Counted from the first letter of the stretch, positions 17,498 through 25,757 are shown. The stretch is 64,000 nt of DNA from Subdoligranulum variabile (GCA_003343905.1 QAKI01000005.1:1-64000), one strand, 5' to 3'. Notes: generated by a model from the letters alone, not told the origin. Numbers and translations: made by a program.

Positions 17498-18700
17498 TCA
17501 AGTGACATCCCGGTGACATCCGCGCGCGGCAGGGTAGAAGCGCACGACGAACCGGCCGCCCGTGGCCGAGTTTTCGGCCGTCAGTACGGCGCTCTGCCGT
17601 TCCAGCAGTTCTTTGGCGATGGAAAGCCCGATGCCGGTGCTGCCGGGGGCGGCGTTTGCGCCGCGGTAGAACCGTTCAAACAGATGCGGCAGGTCCGCCT
17701 TGGCGAAGCCCGCGCCCTCGTCCTCGATGCAGACCTCGGTGTACAGGGCGTTCTGCGCGTACCGGCAGCGCACCGCGCCGCCCGGCGGGCTGTGCTCCAC
17801 GCAGTTTTTCATCAGGTTCGCCAGTGCCTCCACCGTCCAGTCGGGGTCGGCGTCCACCGTGACGGCACCCTGTTCGGCCACATCCAGTGCAACGCCCGCC
17901 CGGCGGGCCAGCGATTGCAGCGGGTCGGCGGCCATCGTCAGCAGTGTGAACAGGTCGTTGGGGACGGGACGCAGTGGCAGCGTGCCGGAATCCAGCCGCG
18001 CCAGCAGCAACAGGGCTTCTTCCAGGCCGGTCAGCCGCGTGATCTGCGGGGCCATGGCGCTGCGCGCCGGTTCGCCCGCCTCCTGGGCTGTCAGAGAAAG
18101 GGCCGTCAGCGGCGTTTTGAGCTGGTGGGCGATGTTGGCAAGGTTCCGGGCAAAGCCGTCGCGGGCGGCCACTGCGGCTTCCCGCGTGCGGACCAGTTCG
18201 GTCACGGTCTTGCCGATCTCATCTGCAAGGGGGGAGAACAAGCTCTCCCGCTCATCCCACAGCGGCAGCGGTGTGCCGGAGCGCGCGGCTTCCAGCAGGG
18301 CCGTCATGCGTTTTACCTGCCGTGCGGTGCGGCGGTACTGGGACCACCAGGATAGGCCCCACAGCGCCCCGCCCAGCAGCGTCCCGGCCAGGGCGGCGGC
18401 CAGTACCGGCCCGCCCCCGGCGGCAAGGTCCCGCGCGCGGTAGCCAAGGCCCGCCAGCACGCCGGACTCCGTAGCTGGAAAATCCCCGCTTTTGGCAAGG
18501 TCGTAAACGGCGTCGGCGGTTTCCGACGCGCGCCGGACCAGCGCGGTGCAGAACCCGTCCAGCAGGGCAAGCTGCTGCCGGTCGTGCCAGTACAGCAAGA
18601 GAAGGGCGGTCAGCCCGGCCGCCAGCAGGCAGGCGGCCAGCACCCCCGCCAGCACGGCGGGGCCGTGCTGCTTTTTGCCGGTCATATTCGTGCGGTTCAC
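17498..18700 (-). CDS. Sensor histidine kinase
   Basis: 400 residues. Two transmembrane helices (about 12-31 and 85-108) enclose a short external loop of about 55 residues. A linker leads to the dimerisation helix with the phospho-accepting histidine in NIAHQLKTPLTAL, then the ATPase domain (N box NLMKNCVEHSP, G box DEGAGFA, GSTGIGLSIAKEL). The GTG start at 18700 overlaps the regulator's stop (GTGA) and has AGGAGG upstream. The small external loop suggests that it senses with or through the ABC permease, as in Bce-type modules; that is inference. Confidence 0.92.
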   Translation of the reverse strand: MNRTNMTGKKQHGPAVLAGVLAACLLAAGLTALLLLYWHDRQQLALLDGFCTALVRRASETADAVYDLAKSGDFPATESGVLAGLGYRARDLAAGGGPVLAAALAGTLLGGALWGLSWWSQYRRTARQVKRMTALLEAARSGTPLPLWDERESLFSPLADEIGKTVTELVRTREAAVAARDGFARNLANIAHQLKTPLTALSLTAQEAGEPARSAMAPQITRLTGLEEALLLLARLDSGTLPLRPVPNDLFTLLTMAADPLQSLARRAGVALDVAEQGAVTVDADPDWTVEALANLMKNCVEHSPPGGAVRCRYAQNALYTEVCIEDEGAGFAKADLPHLFERFYRGANAAPGSTGIGLSIAKELLERQSAVLTAENSATGGRFVVRFYPAARGCHRDVT

Positions 18701-19368
18701 TGGGGCCCCTCCTCCATGCGGTAACCAAAGCTGCGGACGGTTTTCAGGCAGTCGGGCTGGCCCAACTTTTCCCGCAGGCGCTTCATGGTCACGGTCAGCG
18801 TATTGTCGTTCACAAAGCGACCGTTCTGGTCCCATAACTGTTCCAGCAGGCGCTGGCGGGTCACGGTGCGGCCTTTGTTTTGCAGCAGCAGGTGCAGCAG
18901 TTGGTATTCCAGGTACCCAAGGTTTACCTCCTGCCCGCGGCAGGTGACGGTCTGGCGGCTTTCGTCCAGCACGATCCCGGCGCATTGCAGCACCGGCCCG
19001 GCGGACCGGCTGCTGCGCCGCGCAAGGGCCAGTATGCGGGAATACAGGATCTCCCGGTCAAAGGGCTTGGTCACATAGTCATCGGCGCCGCAGGCAAAAC
19101 CTTCCAGCACGTCCGGCGTGTCGCCCCGCACGGTCAAAAGCAGGATGGGCAGTTCCGGCGCGCGGGCCCGCAGTTCCCGGCAGAAAGCAGCCCCCTCCCC
19201 GTCGGGCAGGTTCCAGTCCAGCAGCACAAGGTCCGGCAGGGCATCGGCCAGCGTTTGGCGCGCCGCTGCCAGCGTGGGGCACACCGTCACGCGGCAGCTT
19301 TTGGCGGCAAGAAAATCCCGCACAGCTTCCGCGATGGCGCGGTCATCTTCGATATATACGATCGTCAT
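18697..19368 (-). CDS. OmpR-family response regulator
   Basis: 223 residues. Receiver domain (1-115) with acidic pocket YIEDD, phospho-acceptor Asp in LVLLDWNLPDG and conserved Lys in YVTKPFD; C-terminal winged helix (about 130-220) with RFVNDNTLTVTMKRLREKLG. First gene of the operon, with AGGAGA before the ATG. It likely switches on the downstream ABC exporter in response to the linked kinase. Confidence 0.95.
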   Translation of the reverse strand: MTIVYIEDDRAIAEAVRDFLAAKSCRVTVCPTLAAARQTLADALPDLVLLDWNLPDGEGAAFCRELRARAPELPILLLTVRGDTPDVLEGFACGADDYVTKPFDREILYSRILALARRSSRSAGPVLQCAGIVLDESRQTVTCRGQEVNLGYLEYQLLHLLLQNKGRTVTRQRLLEQLWDQNGRFVNDNTLTVTMKRLREKLGQPDCLKTVRSFGYRMEEGPQ

Positions 19369-19466
19369 GGTTTCGTCTCCTGCATGAAAAGGATGTCTTT
19401 TGGCTTTGCATAAAGGGCGGCTGGGGGTATAGACGAACCGCCCTGCGTGGGGCGCCTGATGATAGA

Positions 19467-19495
19467 AATGTACCGCAGAAACGCCTGTCCGTCAA
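19467..19495 (-). promoter_or_regulatory. Promoter of the response-regulator operon
   Basis: On the minus strand TTGACG (19490-19495) and TACATT (19467-19472) are 17 bp apart, about 100 bases before the response-regulator start. Confidence 0.55.
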
Positions 19496-19545
19496 CCTTC
19501 ACGCATATGTTTTGCCGATTCAGCCCGGAGGGATATAAAAACAGC

Positions 19546-19572
19546 TTGACAAATACCCAAAGGGGGTATAAT
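19546..19572 (+). promoter_or_regulatory. Promoter of the copper operon
   Basis: TTGACA at 19546-19551 and TATAAT at 19567-19572 with a 15-bp spacer (a 17-bp reading gives TAATAT). The short spacer is filled by the first operator, so bound regulator would cover both boxes. Confidence 0.75.
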
Positions 19573-19595
19573 ATATAGATACCCGGAAGGGGTAT
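19553..19595 (+). promoter_or_regulatory. Two tandem CsoR-type operators
   Basis: Two copies of the same 17-bp inverted repeat, ATACCC-N5-GGGTAT, at 19553-19569 and 19579-19595, 26 bp apart centre to centre. The first covers the promoter spacer, the second the transcription start. The sequence and spacing agree with copper-responsive CsoR sites, where apo-CsoR represses and Cu(I) releases. Confidence 0.88.
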
Positions 19596-19617
19596 AAGAA
19601 CGGAAAGGACGACCGCC

Positions 19618-19923
19618 ATGGAAAACGAAAAAAAGGACTGCTGCCTGCGCACCAAGCAGCGCACGCCGGAGGAATACAAAAAACTGATCCACCGCCTGAA
19701 CCGCATCGAGGGGCAGATCCGCGGCATCCGCGGCATGGTGGAAAAAGGCGCCTACTGTCCCGACATTCTGGTGCAGAGCGCGGCCGTCACCGCCGCCATG
19801 AACTCCTTTAACCGGGAGCTGCTTTCGGACCATATCCGCACCTGTGTGGCGCAGGATATCCGCGACGGCAAGGAAGAAACCATCGACGAACTGCTGAACG
19901 TCCTGCAAAAGCTGATGAAGTGA
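19618..19923 (+). CDS. csoR: CsoR-family copper-sensing repressor
   Basis: 101 residues, all-helical DUF156 family. The Cu(I)-binding triad of CsoR is present as Cys47, His72 and Cys76 (GAYCPDIL and SDHIRTC). The family's RLNRIEGQIRGI segment lies at 26-37. There is an extra Cys pair at 8-9 in the N-terminal tail. It is the first gene after the two operators and is followed by a copper ATPase and a chaperone, so autoregulated copper sensing is well supported. Confidence 0.95.
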   Translation: MENEKKDCCLRTKQRTPEEYKKLIHRLNRIEGQIRGIRGMVEKGAYCPDILVQSAAVTAAMNSFNRELLSDHIRTCVAQDIRDGKEETIDELLNVLQKLMK

Positions 19924-19978
19924 GCGCGGGCGTCCCGGCGGATACAGGCCCGCCCCGTGCGGGCCGGGAGGGAACAGG

Positions 19979-22591
19979 ATGAAACAGTATAACGTCACGG
20001 GCATGAGCTGCGCGGCCTGCAGTGCCCGGGTGGAAAAGGCCGTGTCGGCGGTGCCGGGGGTCACGTCCTGCTCGGTCAGTCTGCTGACCAATTCCATGGG
20101 CGTGGAAGGCACAGCCGCGCCGCAGGATGTGATCGCCGCTGTCGAAAAGGCCGGTTACGGCGCGTCGGAAAAAACGGCCGGGGGCCGGGCGGCGCAAAGC
20201 GCGGCAGGCCCGCAGGAACTCAAGGATACCGAAACGCCCCAAATGGTGCGCCGCCTGATCGCTTCGGTGATCTTCTGGCTGCCCCTGATGTATATCATGG
20301 GCTGGATGCTCTGGGGCTGGCCGTTGCCGCCTTTCTTTGCCAACAACCATCTGGCCCTGATGATGTTTGAAATGCTGGACACGGCCATCGTCATGGTCAT
20401 CAACCAGAAGTTCTTCGTCAGCGGCTTCAAGGGCCTTGTCCACCGCGCGCCCAACATGGACACGCTGGTGGCGATGGGGGCCGCGGCCGCCTTCGGGTAC
20501 AGCACGGTCATGCTGTTTTGTATGGCCGACGCCGTGGTGCGCGGGGATATGGCCCAGGTCATGGTCTATATGGACGAGATGTACTTTGAGTCCGCCGCCA
20601 CCATCCTGACGCTGATCACCGTGGGCAAAACGCTGGAAGCCTACTCCAAGGGCCGCACCACCGACGCGCTGAAAAGCCTGATGAAGCTGGCCCCCAGGAC
20701 CGCCACCGTCGAGCGCGGCGGCGCGCAGGTCGAGGTCCCGGTGGAAACGGTGCGCCGGGACGACATCTTTGTGGTGCGCCCCGGCGAGAACATCCCGGTG
20801 GACGGCGTCATTCTGGAGGGCCACAGCGCTGTCAATGAATCCGCCCTGACCGGCGAGAGCATCCCCGTGGATAAGGAAGCAGGCGACCCGGTATCGGCCG
20901 CCACGGTCAACCAGTCCGGCTTCCTGCGCTGCCGCGCCACCCGCGTGGGGGAGGATACCACCCTGGCCCAGATCATCCAGATGGTCAGCGACGCGGCCGC
21001 CACCAAAGCGCCCATCGCCAAGATCGCGGACCGGGTCTCCGGCATATTCGTGCCGGCAGTGCTGGGCATCGCGGCCGTCACCACCGTCGTCTGGCTGCTG
21101 CTGGGGCAGGGGATCGGCTACGCGCTGGCGCGGGGCATCTCGGTGCTGGTCATCAGCTGCCCCTGTTCACTGGGGCTTGCCACCCCGGTGGCGATCATGG
21201 TGGGCAACGGCATGGGCGCCAAACACGGCGTGCTGTTCAAGACCGCTGCTTCGCTGGAAGAAGCGGGCCGTGTCGAGATCGTGGCGCTGGATAAGACCGG
21301 CACCATCACCAGCGGCGAACCCAAAGTGACCGACATCCTGCCCGCTGCGGGCGTCAGCGAGGAAGAACTGCTTCGCCTGGCCCTGGCGCTGGAACAAAAG
21401 AGCGAACACCCGCTGGCCCGCGCCATCCTGCAGGCGGGCGGCGAGCGCGGCATGCAGCCGGAGGAGGTCGCCGCCTTTGCGGCGCTGCCCGGCAACGGCG
21501 TGACCGCGGAACAGAACGGCGTGCCCCTGTGTGCAGGCAGCCTGAAATTCATCGGGACCCGGACCACCGTGCCCGGTGAAGCCCGCGCCCGGGCCGAGGA
21601 ACTGGCCGGGCAGGGCAAGACCCCGCTGTTCTTCTGCCGGGACGGCCGCCTGCTGGGCATGATCGCCGTGGCCGATGTCATCAAGGCCGACAGCCCGCAG
21701 GCTGTGCGGGAACTGCAGAATATGGGCATCCGGGTCGTCATGCTGACCGGCGACAATGAGCGCACGGCCCGCGCCATCGGCGCGCAGGCCGGTGTGGACG
21801 AGGTCATCGCCGGGGTCCTGCCCGACGGCAAGGAGAGCGTCATCCGCAAACTGAAAGAGCAGGGAAAGGTCGCCATGGTGGGCGACGGCATCAACGACGC
21901 CCCGGCGCTGACCCGGGCCGATACCGGCATCGCCATCGGCGCGGGTACCGACGTGGCCATCGACGCCGCCGACGTGGTGCTGATGAAGAGCCGCCTCAGC
22001 GACGTGCCCGCGGCGGTGCGCCTGAGCCGCGCTACCCTGCGCGACATTCATCAGAACCTGTTCTGGGCGTTCTTCTACAACAGCATCGGCATCCCGCTGG
22101 CGGCGGGCGTGTTCGTGCCGCTGGGCCTGACGCTGAACCCCATGTTCGCGGCGGCCGCCATGAGCCTGAGCAGCGTCTGCGTTGTGACCAACGCGCTGCG
22201 GCTGAACCTGTTCGATATGCGCAGCGCCCGCAGGGATAAGCCCATCCGCCACCAGCGCCCGCTGCAGCCCGTGGCGGTGGACGACGCCCCGGCCTGCACA
22301 TCGTCCTGCCCGGCGCCCACCGTAGAACCGGCAGCGGAACCGGCTGACGCAGCCCCTGCTGCGGCCCCGGCGGAACAGACGGTGGAAAAGACCATGCAGG
22401 TGGAAGGCATGATGTGCGAACACTGCGAAAGCGCCGTCAAACGGGCGCTGGAAGCGGTGCCCGGCGTGCAGGAAGCCACCGCCAGCGCAGAGCGTGGCAC
22501 GGCGGTGATCCGTATGCAGCCGGATACTTCGGAGGAAGCCCTCACCAAAGCCGTCGAGGGCGCAGGCTATGTGGTACACGGCATCGGGTGA
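19979..22591 (+). CDS. copA: Copper-exporting P1B-type ATPase with HMA domains at both ends
   Basis: 870 residues. An N-terminal heavy-metal domain (1-68, GMSCAAC) precedes the membrane helices. The actuator motif TGESIPVDK, the ion-binding SCPCSLGLATP (CPC), phosphorylation site DKTGTITSGEP, SEHPLA and hinge GDGINDAPAL are all intact, so the pump should be active in Cu(I) export. Unusually, after the last helices there is a Pro/Ala-rich linker (about 750-800, with a CTSSC pair) and a second heavy-metal domain at the C terminus (about 804-870, GMMCEHC). Bacterial CopA proteins normally carry these domains only at the N terminus. GGGAGG precedes the start. Confidence 0.95.
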   Translation: MKQYNVTGMSCAACSARVEKAVSAVPGVTSCSVSLLTNSMGVEGTAAPQDVIAAVEKAGYGASEKTAGGRAAQSAAGPQELKDTETPQMVRRLIASVIFWLPLMYIMGWMLWGWPLPPFFANNHLALMMFEMLDTAIVMVINQKFFVSGFKGLVHRAPNMDTLVAMGAAAAFGYSTVMLFCMADAVVRGDMAQVMVYMDEMYFESAATILTLITVGKTLEAYSKGRTTDALKSLMKLAPRTATVERGGAQVEVPVETVRRDDIFVVRPGENIPVDGVILEGHSAVNESALTGESIPVDKEAGDPVSAATVNQSGFLRCRATRVGEDTTLAQIIQMVSDAAATKAPIAKIADRVSGIFVPAVLGIAAVTTVVWLLLGQGIGYALARGISVLVISCPCSLGLATPVAIMVGNGMGAKHGVLFKTAASLEEAGRVEIVALDKTGTITSGEPKVTDILPAAGVSEEELLRLALALEQKSEHPLARAILQAGGERGMQPEEVAAFAALPGNGVTAEQNGVPLCAGSLKFIGTRTTVPGEARARAEELAGQGKTPLFFCRDGRLLGMIAVADVIKADSPQAVRELQNMGIRVVMLTGDNERTARAIGAQAGVDEVIAGVLPDGKESVIRKLKEQGKVAMVGDGINDAPALTRADTGIAIGAGTDVAIDAADVVLMKSRLSDVPAAVRLSRATLRDIHQNLFWAFFYNSIGIPLAAGVFVPLGLTLNPMFAAAAMSLSSVCVVTNALRLNLFDMRSARRDKPIRHQRPLQPVAVDDAPACTSSCPAPTVEPAAEPADAAPAAAPAEQTVEKTMQVEGMMCEHCESAVKRALEAVPGVQEATASAERGTAVIRMQPDTSEEALTKAVEGAGYVVHGIG

Positions 22592-22655
22592 ACGCCGCCC
22601 GAATGCCGGTCCTGACAGAAAGAACGACCATTGATTTGCAAAGGAGGCAAACGCC

Positions 22656-22874
22656 ATGAAAAAGAGGATGAAAGTGGAAGGTATGCACTGCGGCGGCTGC
22701 TCGGCCCGCCTCAAGCGGATGCTGGAAGCACTGCCCGAGGTGGAGAGCGCCGCGGCGGACCATGAAGCGGGCACCGCCGAAGCGGTGCTGAACGCCGCCC
22801 TGCCCGATGACAAGATCCGGGCTGTGATCGAGAACGGCGGCTTTACCGTCACGAGCATCCAGACCGTGGACTGA
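22656..22874 (+). CDS. copZ: Copper chaperone (heavy-metal-associated domain)
   Basis: 72 residues, a single ferredoxin-like HMA domain with GMHCGGC as the Cu(I)-binding loop. AAAGGAGG is placed well before the ATG. It follows copA by 64 bases and precedes the operon's terminator. It would carry Cu(I) to CopA or to CsoR. The extra Gly pair in the metal loop and the lack of a Tyr near the site are ordinary variation. Confidence 0.93.
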   Translation: MKKRMKVEGMHCGGCSARLKRMLEALPEVESAAADHEAGTAEAVLNAALPDDKIRAVIENGGFTVTSIQTVD

Positions 22875-22891
22875 TCCTGCCCCAAACGAAC

Positions 22892-22928
22892 GCGGGAACC
22901 GCCATACAGGCGGTTCCCGCTGTTTGTT
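22892..22928 (+). terminator. Terminator of the copper operon
   Basis: A 12-bp perfect stem (22892-22903 with 22909-22920), 5-base loop and TGTTTGTTT tail, 18 bases after copZ. Confidence 0.88.
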
Positions 22929-22940
22929 TATAAAAAAGGC

Positions 22941-22971
22941 TTGACTTAAAGCGCACTTCAACTTGTATGAT
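22941..22971 (+). promoter_or_regulatory. Putative promoter of the cupin gene
   Basis: TTGACT at 22941-22946 and TATGAT at 22966-22971, a rather long 19-bp spacer; a second TATGAT follows at 22975-22980 as part of a short TTGTATGAT direct repeat. Confidence 0.5.
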
Positions 22972-23038
22972 TTGTATGATACGAAAAAACGCGGACACGC
23001 CCGCAAGACCAGCGCGCCGCCAACGGGAGGCATTTTTT

Positions 23039-23470
23039 ATGAAAGTGAGCGAACAGCAGGCATTTGAACAGCAGAACGTCTTTGGGACCGGCGCGGCCAA
23101 CACCGCCTTTGCCCGGTACTTTACCGGGCAGTCCTATCTGAACCCGCTGACCGATCCCCAGTGCGGGGTGTACCTGGCAAACGTCACCTTTGCGCCGGGC
23201 TGCCGCAACAACTGGCATATCCACCATGCCGCCAAAGGCGGCGGCCAGATCTTGATCTGCACGGCGGGGGAGGGCTGGTACCAGCAGGAGGGCGAACCCG
23301 CCGTCAGCCTGACGCCGGGTACCGTCATCACCATTCCGCCGGAAGTCAAGCACTGGCACGGCGCCAAGGCGGATAGCTGGTTCAGCCATATCGCCGTGGA
23401 AGTGCCGGGGGAGAATTGCAGCAACGAATGGTGCGAGCCGGTCACCGATGCGGAGTACGGCCGCCTGTAA
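23039..23470 (+). CDS. Cupin-domain protein
   Basis: 143 residues, a single-domain cupin. The metal ligands of motif 1 are in NNWHIHHA with a later Gln, and motif 2 has VKHWHGAK; both histidine sets are complete, so a metal-bound barrel is likely. Small cupins of this type include isomerases, mandelonitrile-lyase-like and decarboxylase-like proteins; the substrate cannot be told. The start at 23039 is chosen for its GGGAGG ribosome site; in-frame upstream ATGs overlap the promoter. Monocistronic between two terminators. Confidence 0.85.
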   Translation: MKVSEQQAFEQQNVFGTGAANTAFARYFTGQSYLNPLTDPQCGVYLANVTFAPGCRNNWHIHHAAKGGGQILICTAGEGWYQQEGEPAVSLTPGTVITIPPEVKHWHGAKADSWFSHIAVEVPGENCSNEWCEPVTDAEYGRL

Positions 23471-23481
23471 ATGGATAAACG

Positions 23482-23524
23482 AATGCCCGGGGGCAGGTTT
23501 GGGCCTGCTCACGGGCATTTTTAC
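23482..23524. terminator. Terminator between the cupin gene and the XRE gene
   Basis: An outer 8-bp stem (AATGCCCG 23482-23489 with CGGGCATT 23512-23519) encloses a second GC-rich stem, followed by T run. Placed between converging genes. Confidence 0.8.
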
Positions 23525-23527
23525 GGT

Positions 23528-24178
23528 TCAGCGGTTGAACAGCAGTGTGATGATCTCGCTTACCACCGGGGCCGAAGCCAGATAGCACAAAAGGCAGCAG
23601 AACAGTTGCCAACCCAGCGTGAACCACGGGGCAAACTGCGGGTACAGGACGCGCAGCCATACCAGGAGCGAGAGAAAAAACGATCCCTGCTCAAAATTCT
23701 TCCAGACCAGCAGCATCAGAAACGTAAACCCCAGGCGGGACAAATAGAACAGCGACGTGGGCAGCACGGCGCCGGGGTAAAGGACGCCGTCCTGAAGATG
23801 CCACTGCGTCGCCACCTGGGCGGGCAGCAGGAACAGGGCGGCGACCGCCACCGCCGCGGCAGTCCAGAAAAGGAAGATCCGCACCGAGCGCCACTCGATG
23901 CCCGCGGGCGGCTCCAGCAGGGTGCGGGCGGGCTGTAACTGCCGGGCCGGCACAGTAGGGGCGTCGGGCGACCGCCCGGCCTGCATCAGTTCCTCCAGCG
24001 TCAGCCCCAGGGCCTGGGCCAGCGGTTCCAGCGTGCCGATGTCCGGGAACCCCAGCCCCCGCTCCCAGCGGCTCACCGCCTTGTCGGTAACGTGCAGTTG
24101 TTCCGCCAGGGCGCTCTGGGTCAGGCCGCGCTCCCGGCGGGTTTGGGCCAAAAAGGCGCCGAAAGATTTTGCATTCAT
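23528..24178 (-). CDS. XRE-type HTH protein with C-terminal membrane helices
   Basis: 216 residues. An N-terminal lambda-repressor-like helix-turn-helix (about 6-62; TQSALAEQLHVTDKAVSRWERG) is joined by a Pro-rich linker to a membrane part with about four helices (about 98-118, 139-158, 165-180 and 185-210). A DNA-binding domain tethered to the membrane suggests a one-component sensor of membrane or envelope state. The start at 24178 has GGAGGGG upstream. It may regulate itself and the divergent methyltransferase gene. Confidence 0.85.
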   Translation of the reverse strand: MNAKSFGAFLAQTRRERGLTQSALAEQLHVTDKAVSRWERGLGFPDIGTLEPLAQALGLTLEELMQAGRSPDAPTVPARQLQPARTLLEPPAGIEWRSVRIFLFWTAAAVAVAALFLLPAQVATQWHLQDGVLYPGAVLPTSLFYLSRLGFTFLMLLVWKNFEQGSFFLSLLVWLRVLYPQFAPWFTLGWQLFCCLLCYLASAPVVSEIITLLFNR

Positions 24179-24226
24179 GACGGCCCCTCCTTTCTTTGCT
24201 TTCAGCATAGCACGGCGGGGGCAGGA

Positions 24227-24248
24227 AGTAAATCGACGATTCGTTTAC
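24227..24248. promoter_or_regulatory. Inverted repeat in the -35 region of the XRE gene
   Basis: An 11-bp perfect palindrome AATCGACGATT (24231-24241), with an outer GTAAA/TTTAC pair (24228-24232 and 24244-24248, offset), overlaps the minus-strand -35 box TTTACT that stands 17 bp from TATGCT. A possible autoregulatory site. Confidence 0.35.
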
Positions 24249-24282
24249 CTGCCGGTCAGGCTGGCGGAACGCGGGCGTTTTG

Positions 24283-24291
24283 TGGTATACT
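24283..24291 (+). promoter_or_regulatory. Extended -10 promoter of the methyltransferase gene
   Basis: TGG-TATACT (TATACT at 24286-24291) lies 30 bases before the start codon at 24321; no clear -35 box is seen. Confidence 0.4.
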
Positions 24292-24320
24292 GGGCGCACA
24301 GAACGCAAGGGGGGAGAACG

Positions 24321-25082
24321 ATGGAACGAAACGAACGCCTCCGGCTTTGGAAAGAGGAAGAAAACGCCGCCCACATCCATGGGTGGGATTTTTCCCACAT
24401 TCACGGACGCTATACCGAGGAAACGGACCTGCCGTGGTCCTACCGGGAGATCGTTTTGCAAAACCTGCGGCCGGAGATGAAGCTGCTGGATGTGGACACC
24501 GGCGGCGGGGAGTTCCTGCTCTCGCTGGGGCATCCCCCGGCCCGGACCGCCGCGGCGGAAGCCTACCCGCCCAATGTGCGCCTTTGCCGGGAACGCCTGC
24601 TGCCGCGGGGCATCGACTTCCGCGCGGGGGACGGCGCGGGCCGCCTGCCCTTTGGGGATGCGGAGTTTGACCGGGTCATCAACCGGCACGGGGATTTTGC
24701 GGAACGCGAAGTCCGCCGCCTTCTCAAACCGGGCGGCCTGTTCATCACCGAACCGGTGGGCGCGCAAAACGACCGGGAACTGGTGGAACTGCTGCTGGGC
24801 CCGACGCCGCTGCCGTACCCGAACCTGACCCTTGCGGCGGTGAGCCGCCGCTTCCGGCAAGCAGGGTTCACGCTTTTGCGGGCGGAAGAATGTTTCCGGC
24901 CCATCCGATTCTTTGACGTGGGGGCGCTGGTCTGGTTCGCGCGCATCATCGAGTGGGAGTTTCCGGGCTTCTCGGTGGAGTCTTGCGCCGAGCGCCTGCT
25001 GGCCGCCCAGAACATGCTGGAGCGGGACGGCTGCATCGAAGGGCGCATCCACCGTATCCTGCTGGTGGCGGCAAAAACGTGA
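24321..25082 (+). CDS. Class I SAM-dependent methyltransferase
   Basis: 253 residues. The SAM-binding motif I is a variant, LLDVDTGGGEFLLSLG (about 55-70), followed by an acidic strand end in AAAEAYPPN; motif later RLPFGDAEFDRVINRHG and the LLKPGGLFITEPVG block support the methyltransferase fold. The N-terminal 50 residues are a helical cap. GGGGGGAG precedes the start. The substrate is unknown; related small Firmicutes proteins act on small molecules or rRNA. Divergent from the membrane-bound XRE gene. Confidence 0.87.
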   Translation: MERNERLRLWKEEENAAHIHGWDFSHIHGRYTEETDLPWSYREIVLQNLRPEMKLLDVDTGGGEFLLSLGHPPARTAAAEAYPPNVRLCRERLLPRGIDFRAGDGAGRLPFGDAEFDRVINRHGDFAEREVRRLLKPGGLFITEPVGAQNDRELVELLLGPTPLPYPNLTLAAVSRRFRQAGFTLLRAEECFRPIRFFDVGALVWFARIIEWEFPGFSVESCAERLLAAQNMLERDGCIEGRIHRILLVAAKT

Positions 25083-25093
25083 CGGCAAACAAC

Positions 25094-25125
25094 AGCGGCC
25101 CCGGCGTATAGCCGGGGCCGCTTTC
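25094..25125. terminator. Terminator between methyltransferase gene and mntP
   Basis: A perfect 12-bp GC-rich stem (25094-25105 with 25111-25122) with a 5-base loop between converging genes. Confidence 0.85.
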
Positions 25126-25129
25126 GGTA

Positions 25130-25687
25130 TTACAGAACGCCCAACCCGCTCAACAGCGTTTTGAGCCCGATTAGGATCAGCACGATGCCGCCCAGCCGCT
25201 CGGCGGGGGCGCGGTATTTGTCGCCAAAGACGGCCCCGGCCTTTACGCCGCAGGCCGACAGCACACAGGTGATGCAGCCGATCAGCGTCACCGCGGGCAG
25301 GATCTGTACCTGCATGGCGGCAAAGCTGACCCCCACGGCAAAGGCGTCGATGCTGGTGGCGACAGCCAGCGGCAGCATGGCTTTGGGGGAAAAGTCGTCG
25401 TTCAGGTTGTCCTCCCCGCTGAAACTTTCCTTGACCATGTTCGCGCCGATGACCGCCAGCAGGAAAAAGGCGATCCATGGCCCAAAGCGGGTCAGCAGCG
25501 TGGCAAAGCGCCCGCCCAGAAAATACCCCAGGGCCGGCATGGCCCCCTGGAACCCGCCGAACCACAGCCCGCAGGCCAGGGCGTGGCGCGGCGTCACTTT
25601 GCGGACCGAAAGCCCCTTGCAGATGGATACCGCAAAAGCGTCCATCGAAAGGCTGACGGCGATCAGGATCAGGTCAAACAGCGTCAT
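25130..25687 (-). CDS. mntP: Manganese efflux protein MntP
   Basis: 185 residues, six transmembrane helices in two related halves. Each half carries the family's Ser-Asp motif: SLSMDAFAVSICKG near the N terminus and ATSIDAFAVGVSFA in the middle, whose aspartates are needed for Mn2+ export. GGAGGATG is placed before the ATG. The gene is preceded by a yybP-ykoY (manganese) riboswitch and its terminator, which agrees fully with the assigned function. Confidence 0.96.
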   Translation of the reverse strand: MTLFDLILIAVSLSMDAFAVSICKGLSVRKVTPRHALACGLWFGGFQGAMPALGYFLGGRFATLLTRFGPWIAFFLLAVIGANMVKESFSGEDNLNDDFSPKAMLPLAVATSIDAFAVGVSFAAMQVQILPAVTLIGCITCVLSACGVKAGAVFGDKYRAPAERLGGIVLILIGLKTLLSGLGVL

Positions 25688-25712
25688 GATTACATCCTCC
25701 GTTTTCTGGCAA

Positions 25713-25757
25713 CAAAAAAGACCTACCTGCCCGGCGGTGCGCCAGGCAGGTAAGTCT
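25713..25757 (-). terminator. Riboswitch-controlled terminator before mntP
   Basis: On the minus strand, AGACTTACCTGCCTGG pairs with CCGGGCAGGTAGGTCT (one or two wobbles/mismatches) and is followed by six T. Its left arm contains the 3' strand of aptamer helix P1 (25750-25754), so ligand-bound P1 and the terminator exclude each other, as in ON switches of this class. Confidence 0.85.
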
